DNA of 64,000 nt from contig NZ_CP149822.1 of the NCBI RefSeq assembly GCF_038396755.1, positions 3,844,001-3,908,000 on the forward strand. The letters run 5' to 3'. The DNA is from Chitinophaga pollutisoli. GTDB taxonomy: Bacteria; Bacteroidota; Bacteroidia; Chitinophagales; Chitinophagaceae. Below are positions 28,117-35,473 of the stretch, piece after piece. The notes below the pieces were generated by a model. It ran no database searches. It had not been told where the DNA came from and saw only the letters and a list, made by a program, of their open reading frames with translations. Position 1 is the stretch's first letter. Each line of letters opens with the position of its first letter. A program made the translations under genes and the position numbers.

Positions 28117-28707
28117 ATGTCGAACATGGGATATTCCGCACTGTCTGATAAGGAACTGATGTCGCTGCTGGCCGGAGACGATGCGCGCGCCTTCGAGACG
28201 CTGTACCAACGTCATGCCGGGGCGATGTATGCCTATGCTTACAAGAAGGTGCCGGTGCCCGCCATTGTGGAGGACCTCCTCCAGGAAGTTTTTACCAACA
28301 TCTACCGCCGCCGGGCGGAACTGTCCCACATCGAAAACATTCCTTCGTATCTCTATAATTCCCTCCGCAACCGGATCTTCAACGAACTGCGGAATTCCCT
28401 GCTGCATGAGCAGCATCACCAGCAATTATCTAACGGGCAATCGGCCGATCTGCATATCAATTACGATTTGCGCGCGCTGGAGAAAGCCTTTGTCGCGGCG
28501 CTCGACAAGTTAACGGAGCGCAGCCGGGAAATATTCCTGCTTTCCCGCCGCGATCATCTCACGTACAAGGAAATCGCCGAGCGCCTGGGGATTTCCGTGA
28601 AAGCGGTGGAAAAGCACATGAGCCGTACCCTGGGCGTCATGCGGGAAGAGCTGAAGGATTTCGGGGTGTTGGGGGTGGTGGTGATCGCTTCGGGAACATT
28701 GCTGTAA
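28117..28707 (+). CDS. ECF (FecI-like) RNA polymerase sigma factor
   Basis: The ATG at 28117 gives 196 residues; the same frame is open far upstream, but that part is antisense to fecR. Region 2 (about 20-90) contains DARAFETLYQRH and VEDLLQEVFTNIYRRR. Region 4 (about 125-180) has ALDKLTERSREIFLLSR and the helix-turn-helix TYKEIAERLGISVKAVEKHM. The short hydrophobic C-terminus is common in Bacteroidota members. It is divergent from its presumed anti-sigma FecR with 95 bp between the starts and should drive the susC-susD-hydrolase genes. The GNAT gene begins 12 bp after its stop. Confidence 0.92.
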   Translation: MSNMGYSALSDKELMSLLAGDDARAFETLYQRHAGAMYAYAYKKVPVPAIVEDLLQEVFTNIYRRRAELSHIENIPSYLYNSLRNRIFNELRNSLLHEQHHQQLSNGQSADLHINYDLRALEKAFVAALDKLTERSREIFLLSRRDHLTYKEIAERLGISVKAVEKHMSRTLGVMREELKDFGVLGVVVIASGTLL

Positions 28708-28719
28708 ATTGCAGTTATC

Positions 28720-29151
28720 ATGCACATCAGAAAAGCTACCCCCACGGATTATCCGGAGATCATGCGCGTTTGGGAATCCTCCGTCCTGGCGACCCATCAT
28801 TTTCTAACGCTAAGCGATTTTCAATTGTTTAAAAATATCATTCCCACGCAGGTGCTCCCGGTACTGGATCTCTACGTGGCTGAAGAAGGCCGCATAACCG
28901 GCGTCTTAGGTGTCTCCGGCGAGAACCTGGAAATGCTGTTCATCGACGCGGGCGCCCGCGGCAAAGGCTACGGGAAAGCATTGGTGGAATTCGCAGTGAA
29001 CGAGCTGCACGTCACCAAAGTAGACGTGAACGAACAGAATGATCAGGCGGTGGGCTTTTATCTCAAATCAGGATTTGTACAAACGGGAAGATCGGAGCGC
29101 GACGGGATGGGGAAGCCGTATCCGTTGCTGCATTTGGCGTATGTCCGTTAA
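28720..29151 (+). CDS. GNAT-family N-acetyltransferase
   Basis: 143 residues with the GNAT fold: an N-terminal strand (MHIRKATPTDYPEI), strand 4 LEMLFIDAGARGKGYGKALV with the acetyl-CoA pyrophosphate loop of R/Q-x-x-G-x-G/A type (about residues 84-92), and a C-terminal VGFYLKSGF motif typical of YjaB/PhnO-like enzymes. It should transfer an acetyl group from acetyl-CoA to an amine of a small molecule or protein; the acceptor is not evident. It follows the sigma factor gene by 12 bp but has no clear link to glycan uptake. It is the last intact gene before the AT-rich patch. Confidence 0.88.
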   Translation: MHIRKATPTDYPEIMRVWESSVLATHHFLTLSDFQLFKNIIPTQVLPVLDLYVAEEGRITGVLGVSGENLEMLFIDAGARGKGYGKALVEFAVNELHVTKVDVNEQNDQAVGFYLKSGFVQTGRSERDGMGKPYPLLHLAYVR

Positions 29152-29242
29152 TGTTATTAGTAAAAAACCGGTAAAGTTTGAATGACAAAATGTTGCCGGG
29201 ATCAAGGGCAGACTGATTCCAACCTGGAAATTTGGTGATTCC

Positions 29243-29906
29243 TTATTCGAGGAAAGCCGTATAAAAAACGGTATCTATAAAGAAGAGGGTATTGGAATTA
29301 ACAATGACATTCTCATCGTGGATTTCTTCCGGTAAAATGCCTAACTTTTTGTTGTAATAATTGTTGGTTGAAACTCCATTTCTTACCCGGTTTTCAAAAC
29401 CATTGTGAGCGAGAAATTTAGTAACGTCATTCAGGTCAAGATCTGCATCAGAGGTAACAAACGGTTGACTGTTTACGGCATATAGAACATCATCTAATTC
29501 GATAAATTCCAGGAATTGATATGCAGTATCTTTGAAAAGTAAATTGTGAATTAAAATGCCATTAAAGTATTCCAGCAGGTAGCATAATAAATTCCATCAT
29601 TATATTTAATAACACTCCTGTTATCGGCATCATAGTAAACGCTGGCTTCACCACCTCTAGCCAAAAAGTAATTCGGATCAGGCGCCGCCGTTAACCACAA
29701 ATTGTTTTCAGTGGCATAGCGTTTCAGGCTTTGGGGCTGCTATTCTTTGATGATTGCTTTACTTTCGAAATCTTTTTAACCGTTGTACTTGTGCTAAAGC
29801 TTCGGTATAAGAAATTTCTGGTGGCTGTGCAATGATCCGTTGCCCCCTCAATGACAACTCCTCTAATGATATTTTCAAGTTTGCTTCTGGAATCATTATT
29901 TATCAT
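29243..29906 (-). pseudogene. Decayed protein-kinase-like gene (polyvalent-protein kinase type)
   Basis: Read across breaks, the minus strand encodes about 220 residues. The first part starts MINNDSRSKLENIIRG; a frameshift near the lysine pair (about 29765-29775), an in-frame TAG a few codons later and a second frameshift near 29575 interrupt it. The joined product has a Gly-rich loop ARGGEASVYY, a VIKYND Lys, and near the end HDENVIV followed by FIDTVF, which mimic the kinase catalytic loop and the metal-binding Asp. This fits the kinase-like family seen in polyvalent proteins of mobile elements; the family name is from memory. The region is AT-rich unlike its neighbours and sits just beyond the 3' end of tRNA-Ala, as expected for an eroded mobile element. 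Confidence 0.65.
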
Positions 29907-30133
29907 TTATGCAAAATGAGAAATCTGAGACTATTTGAAATTTGATAAAGTAAGTGCATGATAATCAAATAAATATATCAATAATGAATGCTGGAATACA
30001 GCCAGAATTTATTTCGTTCACTCTTTTCTTTTAGCGAACGTTGTCACGATAGATTGATAATTAGTGGTTGAGGACTTACGCTTTCAGTTTTACTGGTACA
30101 CAAAGAATTGAATCTGGGTATCCCGGTAATCAC
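29907..30133. other. AT-rich stretch without a gene
   Basis: Between the decayed kinase-like gene and the tRNA terminator the sequence is AT-rich on both strands and stops occur in all frames. No integrase, no repeat of the tRNA 3' end and no promoter of the local type was found. It is probably more remnant of the same inserted DNA. Confidence 0.4.
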
Positions 30134-30171
30134 AAAAAAGCCTTCCAGATTTTTCTGAAAGGCTTCCTTTT
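30134..30171 (-). terminator. Terminator downstream of tRNA-Ala
   Basis: A 12-bp stem with one mismatch (30138-30149 with 30154-30165) closes a TTTT-type loop and is followed on the minus strand by T6. It lies just past the 3' end of the tRNA gene. Confidence 0.7.
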
Positions 30172-30179
30172 TATTCTTG

Positions 30180-30252
<73 letters not shown>

Positions 30253-30398
30253 TGCGTGAATGGAGTGCAAAAATAAGGGCATTTTTGAAATTTCAAAAAT
30301 TATTTTCTTTTTCTTTGACTGGCCCTTCCCAATCCGCCGCCACAGCCACTTCTGTATCATCCTCCTTCAAACTATTTCCGTATTTTCATCCCGGAATT

Positions 30399-31076
30399 AT
30401 GAAGATCCTCATCATCGAAGACGAAAAAGCCCTCGGCCAAAGCATTGCCGGATACCTCCAGGCGGAAGCATACACCTGCGAGCTGGTCGCCGATAAACAA
30501 TCCGCCCTGCAACGTATTGAATCCTTCGATTACGACTGCATCCTGCTCGATATTTCCCTGCCCGACGGCAACGGCCTCCAGGTCCTCAAAGCCCTCCGCG
30601 CATCCGATAAAACCGATGGCGTCATCATCATCTCCGCCCGCGACGGGATCGAAGACCGCATCCAGGGCCTCCAGCTCGGAGCCGACGATTACCTCGTCAA
30701 ACCCTTCCATCTCTCAGAACTTAGCGCCCGCATCGCCGCCGTCATCCGCCGCCGCCGTTTCTCCGGTTCCTCCATCCTCGAATCCGCCGGCCTCACCGTA
30801 GACACCGCCGCCAGAACCGTCCGCGTAGGCACCCAGGCAGCCGATCTCACCCGCTCCGAATACGATCTGCTCCTTTACCTGCTCACCAACCGCAACCGCG
30901 TCGTCTCCAAACACGCCATCGCCGAACACCTTTCCGGCGACGGCGAAGGCCTCTTCGATAATTACGATTTCATCTACGCCCACATGAAAAATCTCAAAAA
31001 GAAACTCATACAGGCCGGATGGACCGATCACATCAAAGCCGTTTACGGCATGGGGTACAAGCTCGAAGCACCCTGA
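30399..31076 (+). CDS. OmpR/PhoB-family response regulator (second pair)
   Basis: The ATG at 30399 gives 225 residues; longer versions of the frame run back into the tRNA gene and are rejected. The receiver domain (about 1-115) has E7/D8, phospho-acceptor D51 in LLDISLPDGNG and Lys in VKPF. The C-terminal winged helix (about 128-223) ends VYGMGYKLE. It is similar in layout and motifs to the regulator at 802, so the two pairs are paralogues. Its kinase follows after 22 bp and htrA follows the kinase. It probably acts at the direct repeat at 32358-32375 in front of htrA. Confidence 0.93.
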   Translation: MKILIIEDEKALGQSIAGYLQAEAYTCELVADKQSALQRIESFDYDCILLDISLPDGNGLQVLKALRASDKTDGVIIISARDGIEDRIQGLQLGADDYLVKPFHLSELSARIAAVIRRRRFSGSSILESAGLTVDTAARTVRVGTQAADLTRSEYDLLLYLLTNRNRVVSKHAIAEHLSGDGEGLFDNYDFIYAHMKNLKKKLIQAGWTDHIKAVYGMGYKLEAP

Positions 31077-31098
31077 TAGACCATAAAACGCTCTCCCG

Positions 31099-32334
31099 AT
31101 GAAGCTGCTCAACAAAACCCTGCAATATTATTTCTGGTTGTCCATCGTGCTCCTCATGGTGGCCATCCCTGTTTTTTATTACGTGCTGCAACGCATCGTG
31201 ATCTCCAACATCGACGCCAGCCTGGAAGCCACCAAAACCCAGCTCATCCCGCGCCTCCGCGTTATGGAGTTCCAGCCCGGCGCCCCGCAGCCCCGGCTCG
31301 ATGATGGCATCACCCTCGAAAAAGCGCCCACCCGCCCCGGCAGCGATTCGCTCTACACTTCCGACAGGCACCGCCTGCTCACATCCTACCTCGTCATCAA
31401 CCGCGAAACCTACCGCCTGCAAATCAAATCCTCGCTGGCCGATCACCAACGGCTGATCGGGAGTATCATCATCCTGCAATCCGTGGTGCTGATCCTGCTG
31501 CTGACGGGCCTTTTACTTATCAACCAATCCCTCGCGCGCCGCATCTGGAAACCCTTTTACCAAACGCTCCGGAAATTGCGGGCGTACAAGGTCGATGATC
31601 CTGCCCCCCTGCAGCTGGCGCCTTCCAACATCAGCGAGTTCAAAGAACTGAATACCGCGGTGGAACAGCTGGCGGAAAGAAGCCGGCAATCCTATCTCTC
31701 CCAAAAAGAATTCGCGGAAAACGCTTCCCACGAACTGCGCACCCCGCTAGCTGTTTTCCAGGGAAAGCTCGACTTGCTCATGCAAACCAACCCGCTGACC
31801 GAAGACCAGGCCGCGCTTATCAGCGAACTGGCAGATGCCAGCCATCGCATGGCCCGGTTGAATAAAGGCCTCCTCCTCCTTACGCGCATCCAGAACGGGC
31901 AATTCCCCGAAACGGCGGATGTCTCCGTCCGCGATACGGCCCGCCATCTCCTCGGCCAATACGAACCGCAGATCGCGCAAAAGCGGCTGAGCGTGGAGGA
32001 AGACTGGCTGGATGAACTGAAAGTGAATATGAGCCCCAATCTCCTGGAAGTCCTGCTCGGCAACCTGCTCTCCAACGCCATCCGGCATAATGTGGCGGGC
32101 GGGAAGCTGCTGGTGAAGGGCGCCAACGGCACGCTGACCGTTTCCAACACCGGCCAGCCCTATCCGCTGCAGGAAGACCGCATCTTCCAGCGCTTCGCCA
32201 AAAACAGCAAAGACGCTGATTCTGTGGGGCTCGGCCTGGAGATCGTCCGCAAAATCTGCGACCTGTACGGATTCGAAGTGAAATACTCCTGGGAAGGCGG
32301 GCTGCACAACTTCCACGTGATAATGAAACGTTAA
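31099..32334 (+). CDS. Sensor histidine kinase (second pair)
   Basis: 411 residues: TM1 at about 10-30, a short periplasmic segment of roughly 90 residues, TM2 at about 118-140, then the dimerisation helix with SHELRTPLAVF (His211), N-box NLLSNAIRHN and G2 box GLGLEIVRK. The architecture equals that of the kinase at 1493, including the compact periplasmic part without a known sensor fold. The partner regulator is 22 bp upstream. Given htrA next to it, envelope stress is the likely stimulus; this is inference from position. Confidence 0.93.
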   Translation: MKLLNKTLQYYFWLSIVLLMVAIPVFYYVLQRIVISNIDASLEATKTQLIPRLRVMEFQPGAPQPRLDDGITLEKAPTRPGSDSLYTSDRHRLLTSYLVINRETYRLQIKSSLADHQRLIGSIIILQSVVLILLLTGLLLINQSLARRIWKPFYQTLRKLRAYKVDDPAPLQLAPSNISEFKELNTAVEQLAERSRQSYLSQKEFAENASHELRTPLAVFQGKLDLLMQTNPLTEDQAALISELADASHRMARLNKGLLLLTRIQNGQFPETADVSVRDTARHLLGQYEPQIAQKRLSVEEDWLDELKVNMSPNLLEVLLGNLLSNAIRHNVAGGKLLVKGANGTLTVSNTGQPYPLQEDRIFQRFAKNSKDADSVGLGLEIVRKICDLYGFEVKYSWEGGLHNFHVIMKR

Positions 32335-32357
32335 AATCCGATCCATACTCCCCGATA

Positions 32358-32390
32358 TTCAGAAAGTATTCAGAATGCCATGGCAGTTTT
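32358..32390 (+). promoter_or_regulatory. Direct-repeat operator before htrA
   Basis: TTCAGAA-N4-TTCAGAA at 32358-32375 has two identical 7-bp half-sites 11 bp apart. It is closely related to the two sites of the first pair (consensus TTCARAA-N4-TTCARA). A TTTT at 32387-32390 lies 18 bp after the start of the second half-site, the same spacing as TTTG in the first site, but the -7 element here is poor. The htrA start codon is at 32414. Confidence 0.5.
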
Positions 32391-32413
32391 ACACTATCAA
32401 AAACCTGGATACT

Positions 32414-33904
32414 ATGAACAAAAAGAAACTCTTCACAGGCCTCCTGATCGCAGGAGCCGTAGTAGCCGGCGGTTTCGCCCTCAGCGGAAAGGCCGGCAGA
32501 CTTTCGGACGGTATCGCTTTCAATGATTCCCAGCCCCTGATTCAAACAGCATATACAGGCCCGGCTTCGGCCCAGCCTACTGATTTTGAGAAAGCGGCGG
32601 GTAATGCGGTCCCTTCCGTCGTGCATATCCGCACAGTTGTTAAATTCAAACAATCCGCGCAGCAGCAGCAGTTTGAAGGGATGGACGATGATATCTTCCG
32701 CCACTTCTTCGGCGAAGGCGGCCCGCGCCGGCAGTACAACCGCCCCGACCAGAAAGCTTCCGGATCGGGCGTGATCATCAGTCCCGACGGCTTTATCGTG
32801 ACCAATAACCACGTGGTCGACGGCGCTTCCGAGATCACCGTTACCCTCACCGACCGCAAGAATTACAAAGCGGAAGTAATCGGCACCGATCCCAACACCG
32901 ATCTGGCGCTGATCAAAATCGACGCTAAAAACCTGCCCGCCATCCCCGTCGGCAACTCCGACGATGTGCGCCTGGGCCAATGGGTGCTGGCTATCGGCTA
33001 TCCCCTCAACCTCGACGTAACCGTTACGCAAGGGATCATCAGCGCCAAATCGCGCAGCATCGGCATCAACCGCCAGGGCTCTGCCCCCGTGGAAGCCTTC
33101 CTGCAAACCGACGCGGCCGTGAACCCCGGCAGCAGCGGCGGCGCATTGGTGAACACGAACGGCGAACTGGTAGGCATCAACTCCGCTATCGCATCGCCCA
33201 CGGGCGCTTATGCGGGATACGCTTACTCCATCCCGTCGAACCTCATGAAAAAAGTGATCAACGATATCAAACAATTCGGCAGCGTGCAGCGCGGCTACCT
33301 GGGCATCTCCATGGCGCCCGATAATCTCGACGACGCGCAGAAAAAAGAACTCGGCATCACCGCCAACAATACCGACGGCGTTTATGTAATCGGTACCGAT
33401 CCCGCGGGCGCTGCGGCTGCGGCGGGTGTGAAGAAAGGCGACGTGATCACTTCGGTGAACGGCAGCGCGGTGCATTCCGGCTCTGAACTTTCCGAACAGA
33501 TCGCAAGGCTCAAGCCCGGCGACAAGGTAGCCATCTCCTTGCTGCGCAATGGCGCGGAAAGCAAAGTGGAAGCAACTTTGAAAGGAAAACTCGGCAATAT
33601 GACCGCAGGCAGCAATACTACAGTGAGCGCGCTGGGAGCTGATTTTGCAGCCCTCTCACGCCAGGATGCGGCCCGGATGGGTATTGCAGGCGGCGTGCAG
33701 GTACAATCGCTTGAAGAAGGCGGCCTGCTGGATGAGCAAACGAATATGAAGGAAGGATTTGTGATTACCCGGGTGGGCGGCATCGCCGTGCGCACGGTAG
33801 ACGAACTGAAAGCGGCCCTGGCGCGTCAGAACGGTAATTTCCAGATCGAAGGGACGTACCCCGGCAGCGGGAAAACGTATTATTACGGTATCAATGAAAA
33901 TTAA
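32414..33904 (+). CDS. HtrA/DegP-family periplasmic serine protease
   Basis: The ATG at 32414 gives 496 residues with a basic N-terminus and one hydrophobic segment (about 6-24), a signal peptide or anchor; the upstream ATG at 32375 adds 13 residues before the signal and is less likely. The trypsin-like domain has the catalytic triad H133 (TNNHVV), D163 (NTDLAL) and S241 (GSSGGAL). Two PDZ domains follow: a clear one at about 300-390 and a diverged one to the C-terminus. HtrA proteins degrade or refold damaged envelope proteins. It directly follows a two-component pair with a matching site in the 79-bp gap, like CpxR control of degP in other bacteria. Confidence 0.94.
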   Translation: MNKKKLFTGLLIAGAVVAGGFALSGKAGRLSDGIAFNDSQPLIQTAYTGPASAQPTDFEKAAGNAVPSVVHIRTVVKFKQSAQQQQFEGMDDDIFRHFFGEGGPRRQYNRPDQKASGSGVIISPDGFIVTNNHVVDGASEITVTLTDRKNYKAEVIGTDPNTDLALIKIDAKNLPAIPVGNSDDVRLGQWVLAIGYPLNLDVTVTQGIISAKSRSIGINRQGSAPVEAFLQTDAAVNPGSSGGALVNTNGELVGINSAIASPTGAYAGYAYSIPSNLMKKVINDIKQFGSVQRGYLGISMAPDNLDDAQKKELGITANNTDGVYVIGTDPAGAAAAAGVKKGDVITSVNGSAVHSGSELSEQIARLKPGDKVAISLLRNGAESKVEATLKGKLGNMTAGSNTTVSALGADFAALSRQDAARMGIAGGVQVQSLEEGGLLDEQTNMKEGFVITRVGGIAVRTVDELKAALARQNGNFQIEGTYPGSGKTYYYGINEN

Positions 33905-33919
33905 TAAGGGAACATTTAT

Positions 33920-33952
33920 GGCTTCTTCATCTCGCATGAAGAAGCCTTTTTT
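33920..33952 (+). terminator. Terminator after htrA, shared with the convergent receiver gene
   Basis: An 11-bp perfect stem (33920-33930 with 33936-33946) closes a 5-nt loop and is followed by six T. The stop codon of the leftward receiver gene is at 33951-33953, so the hairpin can also end that transcript. Confidence 0.85.
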
Positions 33953-34370
33953 AGTGCTGATCGCGGAAAATGCCCTCAATGACATCCTTTAGCTCCTTGG
34001 GCTGGAGGGGCTTCTTCAACAGGCGGATCACCATCGGATTGGCGTTGGTGCGGGAAATATCCCCGAAATCCAGGGACGACGATACCATGATGATATAACA
34101 CTGGTTCTTGATCTTCTGGGGATAAGAATCGAAAGAACGGAGAAACTCGAAACCGTCCATTTCCGGCATCTGGATATCAAGGAGGATGACGGTGGGCGGG
34201 ATGTGGGGCAGGGTGATGTTGCTGGACAGAAACTCCAGCGCTTTGTTGGCATTGCTGAAAGACAGGATCGTGCGGCTGATCTGCTGAATGGAAATTAACC
34301 GTTCATGCAGGAGCAGATCGATGTCGTTATCGTCGATTAATATTACGCGGAGATCAGGTATCGAATTCAT
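33951..34370 (-). CDS. Single-domain response regulator, last gene of the E1-like operon
   Basis: The Met at 34370 gives 139 residues and begins right before the first strand (LRVILIDDNDID). The receiver has D13/D14, phospho-acceptor D65 in LLDIQMPEMDGFEF, Ser in VSSS and K-K-P near the end. No output domain. It overlaps the stop of the receiver-kinase gene by 17 bp, so both are translated together, and it is the natural phospho-acceptor for the two kinases in this operon. Confidence 0.88.
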   Translation of the reverse strand: MNSIPDLRVILIDDNDIDLLLHERLISIQQISRTILSFSNANKALEFLSSNITLPHIPPTVILLDIQMPEMDGFEFLRSFDSYPQKIKNQCYIIMVSSSLDFGDISRTNANPMVIRLLKKPLQPKELKDVIEGIFRDQH

Positions 34371-35451
34371 TTCTGTTCGGAATGGTAATTTCAAATTGCG
34401 TGCCTTCTCCATAACGGGAGTCTACGCCGATGGTGCCCCCTATTTTGTTCAGGGCTTCTTTCACAATATACAGGCCAATACCGCTTCCGGGCTTGTTATT
34501 GTTCTTGGAGCGGAAAAACATTTTGAAAATGTTGCTCAGATGCTCGCTGAGGATCCCGATTCCATTGTCTTCTATCCTGATCGTCGCTTTATGCGGTTCC
34601 ACTTTCACCGAAAGATTCACCTGCGGAGAGGATTCGTCCGGTTTCTGATACTTAACGGCATTACTGATAAGATTGTTCAGAATAACGCTGATCCGGAAGA
34701 AGTCGCCTTTGAACGGTACCGGCTGGTCTACATTCACATTAAAGCCGATATTGGTATTCTGGTGCTTGAACGTATCGATGCAATCGCTCATCAGTGCCTG
34801 GAAATCAATTTTTTCGTACTCCAGGTCCAACCGCGAATTGCGGTAATACTCGATGATCTTCTGGATGAAGCTGTCGAGCCGGGTGATGCAGACTTCGATC
34901 ATCCCCATATACCCCTGCGGGTCGGTCATCGTATTGTCGAGCCGGCTGAGGTTGATGATGCCCTGTACGCTCATGAGGGGCGCGCGGAGGTCGTGGGAGG
35001 TGGAATAAATAAACCGGTTGAGCTCATCGTTCGTTTTCTCCAGTTCCAGTACCTTTTCTTTCAGTTGCTTGCGGGCGGAATAGATCTCGTATGCGTTGTT
35101 GATGGTTTTGAACAGCTCGTGTTCGTCCCATGGCTTTTTTATGTAGGAAAAGATATGACCCTTGTTGATGGCGTCGATGATATCTTCCACATCCGTATAG
35201 CCGGTGAGGAGGATGCGGATGGGGTCGGGGAGCAGATCCTTGATCTCGTTGAAGAACTCCACCCCCGTGGTGGTGGGCATCTTCTGGTCCGCAATGATGA
35301 TGTGGACCTCGATACCTTTCAGTACCTGCATGCCTTCGGCGGCAGAACTCGCGGTATATATCTCGTATGTTCTGCGGAAATTCGCGCGGAATGCATTAAG
35401 GTTATGTACCTCGTCGTCGATGTACAAAATCCTGATACGGTTATTTTTCAT
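34354..35451 (-). CDS. Receiver-histidine kinase of the E1-like operon
   Basis: 365 residues, soluble. The N-terminal receiver (about 1-120) has D12/D13, D55 in IIADQKMP, the LLTGYTD segment common in RpfG-like receivers and Lys in KKPW. After a coiled coil comes the kinase core with SHDLRAPLMSV (His153), N-box NNLISNAVKYQ and G-boxes DNGIGI and GSGIGLYIVKE. It can receive phosphate from the 7TM kinase encoded 22 bp upstream and pass signals to the lone receiver downstream. Confidence 0.9.
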   Translation of the reverse strand: MKNNRIRILYIDDEVHNLNAFRANFRRTYEIYTASSAAEGMQVLKGIEVHIIIADQKMPTTTGVEFFNEIKDLLPDPIRILLTGYTDVEDIIDAINKGHIFSYIKKPWDEHELFKTINNAYEIYSARKQLKEKVLELEKTNDELNRFIYSTSHDLRAPLMSVQGIINLSRLDNTMTDPQGYMGMIEVCITRLDSFIQKIIEYYRNSRLDLEYEKIDFQALMSDCIDTFKHQNTNIGFNVNVDQPVPFKGDFFRISVILNNLISNAVKYQKPDESSPQVNLSVKVEPHKATIRIEDNGIGILSEHLSNIFKMFFRSKNNNKPGSGIGLYIVKEALNKIGGTIGVDSRYGEGTQFEITIPNRNEFDT

Positions 35452-35473
35452 GTAGGGTTCTTTCTGCTTTTAT

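Noticed and set aside
29907..30133. Prophage or integrative element still intact
   Set aside because: No integrase, capsid or excision gene and no repeated tRNA end is present; only a decayed gene remains.
30366..30388. Direct-repeat operator before the second regulator gene
   Set aside because: TTCA occurs twice but 19 bp apart and the middle copy is degenerate, so it does not match the 11-bp spacing of the other sites.
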